DNA of 25,738 bases from a virus. The stretch spans positions 1-25,738 of the IMG/VR virus record IMGVR_UViG_3300042355_001510; one strand, 5' to 3'. The notes below the pieces were generated by a model, which was not told the DNA's origin, did not search any database, and was given only the letters and a program-made list of their open reading frames with translations. Position 1 is the first letter of the stretch; the number at the start of each line of letters is the position of its first letter. The position numbers and the translations under genes are program-made. Positions 16,605 through 23,723 of the stretch are shown here, piece by piece.

Positions 16605-19166
16605 GTGGCTGACGTCCAGCTCTACGACGCGCAGACGGGCGCCCCGATCACCGCAGACGCGGCGACGGCGGCGGACCTCGTGCGCTCGGGGAAAGCTGGC
16701 TTCCTCGCCGACCAGAAGGTTGCGATCCAGGACCAGACCGGGGCCACGCGCGAGCTTAGCGGCACCGACGCCGCGGCCTACCTGAGCAGCGCCGAGGCGC
16801 GCTTCGGTGGCGGTGGCGTGGGCGACGCGGCGGTGCTCCAGAAGCAGCGCCAGCAGGAGGCCTTCGGCGGGGTCGGGGGCGCTGCCCTCGCCGCGGTGAC
16901 CGGTGGCCTCCGGGGGGCCACGCTGGGCCTCTCGGACCTGGCCTTGACGGGCATCGGCGCCGTCGAGGCGGACACGCTCCGGAACTTGCAGGAGGCCAAC
17001 CCCCTCGCGTCGCTGGCGGGCGAGGGCGCCGGCATGATCGCCCCGGTGCTGCTCTCCGGTGGTGCCGGGGGCGCGGCGCGGGCGGGCGTCGGGGCCGCCG
17101 AGGGGGCGAGCGCGCTCCGGGGCGTGGAGCTCGCCGCGGGGGCCATGCCCTCGGCTCTGGCGGCACGAGCGGGCGGCGCGGTAGAGCGGGCGATCCTGGG
17201 CGCGGCACCGGGGGCGCTCGAGCGGGTGACCGCCGGAGCCGCCAGCGCCGCAGCCGAGGGGGCGCTCTTCGGCGTCGGCCAGGAGGTGAGCCGGGCCACG
17301 CTCCGCAACGAGAGCCTGAGCGCAGAGAAGCTCGTCGCCAGCGCGGGACACGGCGCACTGCTCGGCGGAGCCGTGGGCGGTGGCCTCGGGGCCGTTGGGG
17401 CGGTCATGCGCGGGGCCGCCTCAAAAGCCTCGGATGCGGGCGCGGCGGCGCTACGGCGCTTCGAGCAGAAGGAAGGGGCGCTCGCGGGTGAGCTGGCCGG
17501 CGCCGCCCCCAAGACGGCCGAGGGGGTGCAAGCCCTCGCCGGGCGAGCGGAGCGCGAATTCGCGCTGAAGAGCACCGGAGCCAACCAGCCGCAGATTCAG
17601 CGGTTGCAGGCGATGGGCGCCGACATCGAGGCGCGCGCCGTCCGGACCATGGCCGATGGCGAGCTTGCTCAGGCCCTGGGGAAGGATGCGAAGGCGTTGC
17701 TCACCGCCGAGGAGAAGTCAGCCGCGGCGGCGCTGCTCCGCGACGAGCGGGGCAAGGCGGTGCGCGCGGGCGTCGAGGAGATCAAGGCCGCGGGCGGCAA
17801 GATCGACGTCGAGGCCTTCGTGGCGGAGCAGCGCGCGGCGATGGCAGAGCGCCTCGCCCGCGAGGCCAACCCCGACCTTGCGCGAGCGGCGAAGCAGACC
17901 GACGAGTGGCTCCAGCAGATCGAGACGAAGATCGGCGACGGTGACCTTGTCCGGGTCTGGGAGACCAAGAGCGACCTCGGGAAAGAGGCCTTCCGGAAGG
18001 GCGCCGACACCATCGAGAAGGACCTGAAACAGGACCTGTATCGAGCCCTGAACGACCGCATCAAGACCGTCGGCGATGACATCGCGGCCAAGGAGGGCGC
18101 CGAGTTCGCCGCTCGATGGAGCAACACCAACGCCGAATACCGCGCCGCGAACTGGCTGGCGGAGGCCACGGAGAAGGGCGCCGCGAGGAGCGCCAGCAAC
18201 CGAAACTTCGGCCTGTCGGAGCAGCTCGGCGCCGTGGCTGGCGTCATCGTGGGCGGGGGTGGACCTGCAGGCCTGGCCCTCGCCGCCGGCGGCGCCTACG
18301 CGAACCACCTCGCCAAGGTCTACGGCGCAGACGTCGGCATGCAGCTCGCCCGCAGCGTGCGACAGGGCGAGGTGGTCTCCACGGTCGAGCGGGCCTTCGA
18401 CCAGCTCCTGGGCCAGCGCGCGGCGGACGTGGCCGGGGTCGCTCGTGGGGCCCTCGGCGCCCTCACCGGCGCCGCCAAGGTGGCACGCCCCGGGGTGCCC
18501 CTGGCGCTCACCACCGGGCGCGTCGCCGAGGTCACCAGCGCCCGCGACCAGAGGCAGAACTTTGAGCGCACCCGCGACCGTCTCGCCGCCTACCAGGCGA
18601 ACCCCGACGCCAGGATCAGCGCAGCCACCGCGGGCCTCCCGCCGTCCACTGCGGCGGCGGTCAAGAGCGTGGTGCAGCGCGGCGCCGACTTCCTTGCCTC
18701 GAAGCTCCCCCGGCGCCCGCTCCCCGAAGGCGTGCCGGCGGCTATCGCGAAGGCGAGCCAGCCGAGCCCCGACGAGATCAGCCGCTTCATGCGCTACGCC
18801 CGCGCCGTCGATGACCCGCTGCAGGTCCTCGAGGACGCCCGCGCCGGCAAGCTCTCGGCCGAATCTGTCGAGGCGGTCAAGGCGGTCTACCCGAGCGTCT
18901 ACCAGGCCATCGTGGAGACCGTGCAAGAGAACCTCCTCGCCCGCGCGAAGCCGCTGAGCTGGGCGGAGGAAGTGCAGCTCGCGACGCTCGGAATCCCCGT
19001 CAACGACAACCTGCGCCCCGACGCGATCAAGCTCTTCCAAGACGCCTACACCTCGCCCGCCGCGTCGCCGGGCCCCTCGGCTCCTGTGCGCTCCGGCGCC
19101 CCGTCTCGCCCGCTCAACCCCCCGCGGCTCGCAAGCCGCCTCGACTCCCTCGGAGAAGCCCCATGA
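16605..19166 (+). CDS. Large internal virion/ejection protein
   Basis: This is an 853-residue protein from GTG 16605, directly after the previous TGA. Hydrophobic glycine-zipper segments occur at about 87-120 (FGGVGGAALAAVTGG...), 141-168, 248-270 (GHGALLGGAVGGGLGAVGAV) and 540-570 (LGAVAGVIVGGGGPAGLAL). They alternate with amphipathic helices such as QTDEWLQQIETKIGDGDLV and TKSDLGKEAFRKGADTIEK. A C-terminal helical domain begins near residue 724 (EISRFMRYARAVDDPLQVLE, then LSAESVEAVKAVYPSVYQAI) and continues to a Pro-rich end. This resembles the last domain of other phage internal proteins. It likely forms part of a trans-envelope DNA channel. No lysozyme or transglycosylase motif is visible. 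Confidence 0.7.
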   Translation: MADVQLYDAQTGAPITADAATAADLVRSGKAGFLADQKVAIQDQTGATRELSGTDAAAYLSSAEARFGGGGVGDAAVLQKQRQQEAFGGVGGAALAAVTGGLRGATLGLSDLALTGIGAVEADTLRNLQEANPLASLAGEGAGMIAPVLLSGGAGGAARAGVGAAEGASALRGVELAAGAMPSALAARAGGAVERAILGAAPGALERVTAGAASAAAEGALFGVGQEVSRATLRNESLSAEKLVASAGHGALLGGAVGGGLGAVGAVMRGAASKASDAGAAALRRFEQKEGALAGELAGAAPKTAEGVQALAGRAEREFALKSTGANQPQIQRLQAMGADIEARAVRTMADGELAQALGKDAKALLTAEEKSAAAALLRDERGKAVRAGVEEIKAAGGKIDVEAFVAEQRAAMAERLAREANPDLARAAKQTDEWLQQIETKIGDGDLVRVWETKSDLGKEAFRKGADTIEKDLKQDLYRALNDRIKTVGDDIAAKEGAEFAARWSNTNAEYRAANWLAEATEKGAARSASNRNFGLSEQLGAVAGVIVGGGGPAGLALAAGGAYANHLAKVYGADVGMQLARSVRQGEVVSTVERAFDQLLGQRAADVAGVARGALGALTGAAKVARPGVPLALTTGRVAEVTSARDQRQNFERTRDRLAAYQANPDARISAATAGLPPSTAAAVKSVVQRGADFLASKLPRRPLPEGVPAAIAKASQPSPDEISRFMRYARAVDDPLQVLEDARAGKLSAESVEAVKAVYPSVYQAIVETVQENLLARAKPLSWAEEVQLATLGIPVNDNLRPDAIKLFQDAYTSPAASPGPSAPVRSGAPSRPLNPPRLASRLDSLGEAP

Positions 19167-19567
19167 CCGAACCCATCTTGCGCGCCGCCGCTGAAGTCCG
19201 TCCTCCGCTCCGCGGCGCTGTCTACGCCAACGCGACCAGCACCACCACTGCCTACCTCGACCTCGACCAGGCGATCACCGACCCCGAGACGGGCAAGTCG
19301 ACGGCGAAGTTCCTGCGCGGGCGTTACCTCACCATCCAGGCCCTGACCGCGGACCTCTACTACGTGCTCCAGGCCAACAACTCCGACACCATCACGCCCA
19401 CGGCGGCGGCGGGAGACTTCGCCGCGGCGAACTGCGCGGTGATCTCCGCGGGCAGCACCGTGCAGATCTGGATCCCGAAGACCACGGCGGCGCGCTACCT
19501 CGCGTTTCGCACGGCCTCCGGCTCCGGGTCCGTGCGCGCCTGGCCTTCCTCCCCGGTGGGCCAGTGA
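19163..19567 (+). CDS. Small beta-rich virion protein
   Basis: The 134-residue product starts at ATG 19163, overlapping the previous TGA by ATGA. The sequence reads AYLDLDQAITDPETGKSTAK, then GRYLTIQALTADLYYVLQAN, then AGSTVQIWIPKTTAARYLAF. Alternating hydrophobic and polar residues and Thr/Ala-rich turns suggest a compact beta-sandwich. Small proteins of this kind, before fibres and after internal proteins, are often minor tail or capsid components. I recognise no named family. The stop overlaps GTG 19564. Confidence 0.6.
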   Translation: MTEPILRAAAEVRPPLRGAVYANATSTTTAYLDLDQAITDPETGKSTAKFLRGRYLTIQALTADLYYVLQANNSDTITPTAAAGDFAAANCAVISAGSTVQIWIPKTTAARYLAFRTASGSGSVRAWPSSPVGQ

Positions 19568-19719
19568 ACGCCGTCCGCCCCGTCCCGGGCAACCGGAGGC
19601 AGGAGCCCCCACCGACCGGCGGCGGCTCGCCTCCCCCCGGCCCCTCTGGAGACGCGATTCTCCTGGAGGACGGCTTTTACATCCTTCTCGAAGACGGCTC
19701 TTACCTCCTTCTGGAGTGA
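19564..19719 (+). CDS. 51-residue peptide with LLEDG repeat tail
   Basis: GTG 19564 overlaps the previous TGA (GTGA), and the TGA at 19717-19719 precedes the fibre start at 19726. The product begins MNAVRPVPGNRRQ, then a Pro/Gly linker (GGGSPPPGPSGD), then three near-repeats of eight residues: ILLEDGFY, ILLEDGSY and LLLE. LLEDG repeats of this kind recur at the ends of small putative phage structural proteins. They probably form short beta-hairpins, but no function is established for them. The DNA shows a matching 24-base tandem pattern with silent changes, so the repeat is maintained at protein level. It is a short gene that is easily missed; support is coupling on its 5' side and the repeat. 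Confidence 0.6.
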   Translation: MNAVRPVPGNRRQEPPPTGGGSPPPGPSGDAILLEDGFYILLEDGSYLLLE

Positions 19720-19725
19720 TCGACC

Positions 19726-20859
19726 ATGGCTGACACGAAAATCTCTCTGATGACGGCGGCCTCCGCTCTTGACGGGTCGGAGATCGTCCCGGTCGTCCAG
19801 GGTGCCGCAAATCGACGTACGACCGTCGAGGCAATCACGGCCTTTGCGCTGACCTTTTCCCTCTTCGGGGGCGGCCAGGACGGGGACGTAACGGTAACCA
19901 GCAGCGTCACGCTGACCCGCGATATGTACTATCGCAACCTGACCATTTCAGGGGCCGGCACGATCAACGCGGCCGGATTTTCGGTCTACGTCAGCGATAC
20001 CCTCGATATCTCCGCCGCTGGCGCCAGCGCAATCCAGCGCAACGGATCGGCGGGCGGCGCGGGTGGTGCAACGGGCACCGCGGGGGCGCTCGGCGCAGCG
20101 GTCACCGGCACCACGTCGGGGACCGGCGTGGCGGGGACGGCGGGCGGCGCGGGGAATGGCACCACAGGCCTCCAGGCGACCGCGGCCAGCGGGGGCGGGG
20201 CCGGCGGATCCAGCGGGACCAGCGGCGCGGGCGGACTCGGCGCCAGCGGCGCGGGCGGCCTCACCCGGGCAGGGGCGACCTCCGCGGGGCAGATCCCCGG
20301 GCGGCTGGAGGCTCCTGCCCTCTACTCGACCAGCACGTTTATCAGCGCCGGCAGCGGCGGCCCTGGCGGTGGCTCCGGCGGTGGCGATGGAACCACGAGC
20401 CCTGGCGGCGGTGGCGGGGGCTCCGGTGGTGGCGCGCTGTACGTGTACGCCCGTCGGATCAATCGCAGCGGCAGCACTGCGGCGGGGGCGATCTCGGCGC
20501 GCGGCGGCGCCGGTGGCAACGGTGGCACTCCTGGCGCGGGTAACAGGGGCGGCGGCGGCGGCGGGAGCGCGGGCGGCGGCGGCCATCTGGTCCTGGTGTA
20601 CGAGACGCTGCTGGGCTCGACGGCCACGAGTTGCCTCGCGACCTCCGGCGGCAACGGCGGAAACGGGGGCAACGCGACCGGGACCGGCGTGGGTGGCAAC
20701 GGGGGCTCTGGTGGAGGCTCGGGGCAGCTCCAGGTCTGGGATCTCGGGGCCTGGGTAGGCACCTGGTACGCGGCGCAGGCTGCGGTCACGGGAGGCAACG
20801 CGAGCGGCGTAACGGGCGGCACCGGCGGCACCGGCGCAGCAAGGGCGGTGAACCTGTGA
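19726..20859 (+). CDS. Glycine-rich tail fibre/adhesin
   Basis: The 377-residue protein starts ADTKISLMTAASALDGSEIV and PVVQGAANRRTTVEAI, a module common at the N-terminus of phage fibres and tail proteins, which attaches them to the virion. Residues ~50-105 form short strands (DMYYRNLTISGAGTINAAGF). From ~106 to 370 the chain is dominated by GG, GA and GS runs, interrupted by short conserved-looking strands (ALYVYARRINRSGSTAAG; HLVLVYETLL; GQLQVWDLGAWVGTWYAAQ). Gly-rich adhesins of some tailed phages fold as stacked polyglycine II helices with variable loops binding host receptors. Whether this protein does so is inference. The ribosome site GGAG (19713-19716) lies just upstream. The stop overlaps GTG 20856. 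Confidence 0.72.
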   Translation: MADTKISLMTAASALDGSEIVPVVQGAANRRTTVEAITAFALTFSLFGGGQDGDVTVTSSVTLTRDMYYRNLTISGAGTINAAGFSVYVSDTLDISAAGASAIQRNGSAGGAGGATGTAGALGAAVTGTTSGTGVAGTAGGAGNGTTGLQATAASGGGAGGSSGTSGAGGLGASGAGGLTRAGATSAGQIPGRLEAPALYSTSTFISAGSGGPGGGSGGGDGTTSPGGGGGGSGGGALYVYARRINRSGSTAAGAISARGGAGGNGGTPGAGNRGGGGGGSAGGGGHLVLVYETLLGSTATSCLATSGGNGGNGGNATGTGVGGNGGSGGGSGQLQVWDLGAWVGTWYAAQAAVTGGNASGVTGGTGGTGAARAVNL

Positions 20860-21089
20860 GCGACAAGATCCTGAGCGAGAAGATCGCGCTGAAGGAGGCG
20901 CCCACGCGGGACGCAGCGGGGCGTACCATCGTGGCGGAGCAGGCGCTGGAGCGGGCCTCGAAGGAGGGCGCTCCGGACAAACCGGTGGTGATCCTCTCGG
21001 CGCCGGGGATTGTCGTCCAGGCGGACGATGGGGACGGTGAGGGGCTGGCGCGGGCACTCTCGACCCTCGCCGCGATGGTGCCTGGATGA
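20856..21089 (+). CDS. Small hypothetical protein after fibre
   Basis: This 77-residue product begins MSDKILSEKIALKEAPTRDA. The middle (RTIVAEQALERASKEGAPDK) is helical. A hydrophobic strand, VVILSAPGIVVQADDGD, is followed by a short helix. GTG 20856 overlaps the fibre TGA, and its TGA overlaps ATG 21086. It could be a fibre chaperone or tail protein from its place, but nothing specific identifies it. Confidence 0.5.
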   Translation: MSDKILSEKIALKEAPTRDAAGRTIVAEQALERASKEGAPDKPVVILSAPGIVVQADDGDGEGLARALSTLAAMVPG

Positions 21090-21481
21090 GCGCCTCTCTC
21101 CGCAGCGTTCCACCACCGCCAGACCTCCGGGAGCGTCTCGACTCCGCCGAGAACGCGGTGGCGGATGCGCTCGTGGAGATGCAGGAATCAAACGCCAAGC
21201 TCGAAGACAAGATTACCGCGCTCACCGCGGAGAACGCCCAGCTCCGCGCCGACCATGACCGGGAAATGGCCCGAGCGTGGAAGGCGTGGGGCTGGCAAAC
21301 GACGCTGCTGGCGCTCGTCGCTATCGCGGCAAACATCGTCGCCGCAAACATCTGGAGGCTCGACAAACGTGACCGATATCCAACTCCTCATCACGTGGGC
21401 GCAGGCCCATCCGCTCCAGGCGTGCGGCGCGGTGCTGGCGCTGGCGCTGATGGCGCTGGCCCAGGTGAGGCTCACCCGTGA
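21086..21481 (+). CDS. Coiled-coil protein with one C-proximal TM; lysis candidate
   Basis: Of 131 residues, 12-62 form a charged coiled-coil (NAVADALVEMQESNAKLEDK, then ITALTAENAQLRADHDRE), followed by a transmembrane helix at about 68-90 (WGWQTTLLALVAIAANIVAA) and RLDKRDR. The last ~37 residues are Gly/Ala/Pro/His-rich and overlap the next gene, which starts at GTG 21369 in another frame (113-base overlap). The arrangement (cytoplasmic coiled-coil, then membrane anchor) resembles membrane-tethered phage proteins in lysis regions, but it is the reverse of classic i-spanins. ATG 21086 overlaps the previous stop. Holin, anti-holin or spanin roles are all possible and undetermined. Confidence 0.55.
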   Translation: MSASLRSVPPPPDLRERLDSAENAVADALVEMQESNAKLEDKITALTAENAQLRADHDREMARAWKAWGWQTTLLALVAIAANIVAANIWRLDKRDRYPTPHHVGAGPSAPGVRRGAGAGADGAGPGEAHP

Positions 21482-21674
21482 GCAGGCGCTGCGGTGGCCT
21501 CGCCTCGCGGCGCTGGTGGTCGTGGCCCACAAGGTGGCGCCGGTGCTCCGCGGGCTGCTCAAGCCGCTCGCGGGCGTTGGCTCCGCGAAGGTCGCCCTGG
21601 AGGTGGTCGACCTTCTTTTCCCCTCGCCCCCCAGCAGCAACCCTCCCCCTCCGTCGTCCAAGGAAATGCCATGA
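21369..21674 (+). CDS. Holin-like small membrane protein
   Basis: The 101-residue product (MTDIQLLITWAQAHPLQACG...) has one clear transmembrane segment at about 15-33 (ACGAVLALALMALAQV). An amphipathic or second weakly hydrophobic segment follows at 45-66 (PRLAALVVVAHKVAPVLRGL), then a Pro/Ser tail. Size, position and hydrophobicity fit a holin that permeabilises the inner membrane for endolysin release. It starts inside the preceding frame (GTG 21369) and ends with TGA overlapping the ATG of 21671. No named holin family is recognised. Confidence 0.55.
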   Translation: MTDIQLLITWAQAHPLQACGAVLALALMALAQVRLTREQALRWPRLAALVVVAHKVAPVLRGLLKPLAGVGSAKVALEVVDLLFPSPPSSNPPPPSSKEMP

Positions 21675-22015
21675 AGCACCTCGATTTCTTCGTCTGGTTT
21701 TTCGTCGGCTGCGCCTGGTGGTCGTGCAAGCCCCTGCCCTCTGCCTCGCCGGAGCCGACCCCCGGCCCGGCGGCGAAGCTCGCTGAGGTCATCGGGCGCG
21801 TAGAGCGCGTGGCCCCGGTGGCGCTGGCCGCGTGTGGGCTCGCCGCGGAGGACAAGAGGCCCGCGTGCGAGGAAGCGGCGCACGTCCTGGCGGCTGCGGC
21901 TGCGGAGGGGCGGGCGGTGCTCAAGACGCTGGACCGGTGCCGCGAGGAGCAAGACCAGGAGTGCTTGGCCCTCGCCATCGAGCGGGCGGCCGAGCTGGTC
22001 CGGGTGCTCCGGTGA
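21671..22015 (+). CDS. Possible secreted/lipoprotein of lysis cassette
   Basis: The 114-residue protein starts MKHLDFFVWFFVGCAWWSCK, a hydrophobic N-terminal segment with cysteines at 14 and 19. FVGC and WWSC are imperfect lipobox-like sites. A Pro-rich spacer follows (PLPSASPEPTPGP), then an Ala/Glu-rich helical domain with five more cysteines (for example AACGLAAEDKRPACEEAAHV). Small Pro-rich lipoproteins at this place often act as outer-membrane spanins, but the second hydrophobic partner is not clear. ATG 21671 overlaps the upstream stop and TGA overlaps GTG 22012. The role is inference. Confidence 0.5.
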   Translation: MKHLDFFVWFFVGCAWWSCKPLPSASPEPTPGPAAKLAEVIGRVERVAPVALAACGLAAEDKRPACEEAAHVLAAAAAEGRAVLKTLDRCREEQDQECLALAIERAAELVRVLR

Positions 22016-22101
22016 GCCGCGACCGCGCCACGGCCATCGTGCTGTGCCTCGCCGGGCTGGCCCTGGCGGCGCTGGCGCTGCGGGTCTGGAGGCTCCTGTG
22101 A
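22012..22101 (+). CDS. 29-residue single-TM peptide
   Basis: GTG 22012 overlaps the previous stop and its TGA overlaps GTG 22098. The peptide is MSRDRATAIVLCLAGLALAA followed by LALRVWRLL: a basic start, one hydrophobic helix and a basic end. It could be a holin accessory, a spanin fragment or a small membrane regulator. It is too short for routine gene finders. Overlap on both sides is the only strong support. Confidence 0.5.
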   Translation: MSRDRATAIVLCLAGLALAALALRVWRLL

Positions 22102-22742
22102 GCGCAGACGCCATCGGCCTCGCGGCTCACCGGCTCGTGGGGCTGTCGTGGGGTGACGAGGCGACCCGGCGCGACTACTCGCGGATCCTGGCGCCGTGGG
22201 ATAGCGAAGAGCGCGCGGTGCTCATGGCCTCGGAGCAGTCGAGCTGTGCTCTCACCGTCGCGGCGATCCTGCTGATCGCGGAGGTCGACGGGATGGTCCG
22301 GGGCTGGCGGGGCAAGGTCGCCTGCGATCCCCTCCGGGAGCCTCGCTGGCAGCGGTACGATAGCGTGGCCTACCTGGAGCAGCTCGCCCGGCAGCGCGGC
22401 GTGTACAAGGGCGCCGGGAAGGAGAGGCCGGACCTGCGCCCCGGTACGTGGTGGACGGTCTCCTCGGGTCGGGGCGATGAGCACGTGGAGATGGTCGTGG
22501 AGGTCGATGGCGATGACCTCGTGTGCGTCGGGGGCGGCAAGCTCGACCCGCTCAACCCCCGCCCCGGCGCCAAAGGTTGCACCCGCATCGCCCTCGGGAG
22601 GCACCGGCTTGCCCAGGCGCACGGGCGGTGGACGCTCTCGGGGCGCCCGCTGCTCTACACGGCGGACGCCACGGAGCTACCCTGCCTCACCACCGGCGAG
22701 CGCAAGGGGATGCCCTGGGAGCTGATCGGGGTGAAGCCATGA
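22098..22742 (+). CDS. Papain-like Cys/His peptidase or amidase candidate
   Basis: This is a 214-residue protein. Cys50 in EQSSCALTVAAIL starts a helix, as does the nucleophile of CHAP/NlpC-type enzymes. His129 in GRGDEHVEMVVEVDGDDLV heads a strand pair after a PGTWWTV turn, followed by CVGGGKLDPLNP and CTRIALGRHRL. This order (SxC helix, then PGxxxxV, then xHVEMVVxVDGD) is that of papain-like peptidoglycan hydrolases, though sequence identity is unknown. The gene overlaps the muramidase gene (ATGA at 22739), so a second cell-wall activity within the lysis cassette is plausible. Alternatives are an inactive homologue or a virion peptidase. GTG 22098 is set by overlap. Confidence 0.5.
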   Translation: MSADAIGLAAHRLVGLSWGDEATRRDYSRILAPWDSEERAVLMASEQSSCALTVAAILLIAEVDGMVRGWRGKVACDPLREPRWQRYDSVAYLEQLARQRGVYKGAGKERPDLRPGTWWTVSSGRGDEHVEMVVEVDGDDLVCVGGGKLDPLNPRPGAKGCTRIALGRHRLAQAHGRWTLSGRPLLYTADATELPCLTTGERKGMPWELIGVKP

Positions 22743-23452
22743 GCCGCGCCGTCCTCGCCCCGGAGGTGCTCGATCACTGGATCCGCCACACCGAGCGGTA
22801 TGAGGGCCGGATCCCCTGGCTCTACCTCGACATCCGGGGCCTCGTGACCATCGGCGCGGGCGTGCTCGTGGACCCCGTGGAGCTCGCCATGAGGCTCCCG
22901 TTGGAGCTCGACGGACGCCCGGCGACCCCCGGGGAGATCGCCGACGAATGGCGCGCGCTGAAGGCCCGCCCGTCGCTCGCCCAGCAGGGCGCCGGTGCTG
23001 CGGGCAGGATCGCCCGGCTGCGCCTCACCGGAGCCGACCTCGACGCCCTCACCTGGGCGCGGCTGGACTCGACCGTGAGGGCGCTGGTGCGACGGTGGCC
23101 TGGCCTCCCCGGGTGGCCCTGGCAGGCACAGCTTGCCGTCTGCTCGTGGGCCTGGGCGGTCGGGGCGATGGCTCAGGGCTGGCCCCGATTCGAGGCGGCC
23201 TTGCACGCCCAAGACTGGACCACGGCGGCGGACCAGTGCCGGATCCGGGACGCCGATAACCCGGGGGTGACCCCGCGCAACGTCGAGAACCGGAGGCTCT
23301 TCCTGGCCGCAGCCGAGCGGGCCACGACGGTCCCGCCCCCGGAGCCGGAGCCCACCGACCGGATCCCCGTGGGCGAGGTCACGGCGCTGGTGGCAGAGAC
23401 CGGGGATGCCCTCGCCCGGGAACTGCTCGCGGAGGGGTACCGGCGGCGCTGA
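22739..23452 (+). CDS. GH24-type endolysin (T4 lysozyme-like muramidase)
   Basis: This 237-residue protein is a phage lysozyme cutting the glycan strands of peptidoglycan. The catalytic triad spacing of T4 lysozyme (Glu11, Asp20, Thr26) is matched by Glu22 in ERYEGRIPW, Asp31 in YLDIRGLVTIG and Thr37, an exact E+9, D+6 spacing. The rest has a helical lobe with SWAWAVGAMAQGW, EAALHAQDWTTAADQC and NPGVTPRNVENRRLFLAAAE, the usual C-terminal RR-type lobe. The final ~50 residues are acidic/Pro with a helix (PEPEPTDRIPVGEVTALVAE). ATG 22739 overlaps the previous stop. No signal peptide is seen, so export depends on a holin. It is the last plus-strand protein gene, followed by a terminator. Confidence 0.9.
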   Translation: MSRAVLAPEVLDHWIRHTERYEGRIPWLYLDIRGLVTIGAGVLVDPVELAMRLPLELDGRPATPGEIADEWRALKARPSLAQQGAGAAGRIARLRLTGADLDALTWARLDSTVRALVRRWPGLPGWPWQAQLAVCSWAWAVGAMAQGWPRFEAALHAQDWTTAADQCRIRDADNPGVTPRNVENRRLFLAAAERATTVPPPEPEPTDRIPVGEVTALVAETGDALARELLAEGYRRR

Positions 23453-23523
23453 TCGGCTCGACGGGTCGCCGCGGGTGGGGTAGGATCGGGGCTCCTGGTC
23501 CGAGCTATCGCGCAGTGGACCGG

Positions 23524-23566
23524 CAGAGGCTCCCGGGATTTGGCCCCGGGGGCCTTCTGCTTTTGT
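23524..23566 (+). terminator. Rho-independent terminator after late genes
   Basis: CAGAGG (23524-23529) and CTCCCGGG pair with CCCGGGGG and CCTTCTG (to 23559), with one bulge, forming a GC-rich hairpin, followed by CTTTTG. It lies about 70 bases after the endolysin stop and would end the late transcript. Confidence 0.65.
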
Positions 23567-23723
23567 CGACGGGGCGCCGCGGCATGGTAGCCTCCCTCTC
23601 GGGTCGCCTCCTCTACCGGGTCGCGGGGAGCAGTCGGCGAGGGAACGGGCCCCGGCCCGGAGGAAGCGCCTCCGGGCCCCTGCCCAGCCTGTCAGATCCG
23701 CCGCCCTCGGCCGTCTCTCGCCC
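23567..23723. other. Non-coding stretch before tRNA, with a perfect 10-bp hairpin
   Basis: No convincing gene is present. GGCCCGGAGG (23654-23663) and CCTCCGGGCC (23669-23678) form a perfect 10-bp stem with loop AAGCG and no T-tract after it. TAGCCT at 23588-23593 with TTGTCG at 23563-23568 is a possible promoter for the tRNA, though the 19-bp spacing is long. I see nothing else in it. Confidence 0.4.

Noticed and set aside
20061-20840. CRISPR array or tandem repeat locus
   Set aside because: Repeats are irregular Gly/Ala/Ser codons within a continuous reading frame, without fixed repeat and spacer lengths.
19726-20859. Diversity-generating retroelement target in the fibre
   Set aside because: No reverse transcriptase gene or template repeat is seen in the window; the repeats are glycine codons.
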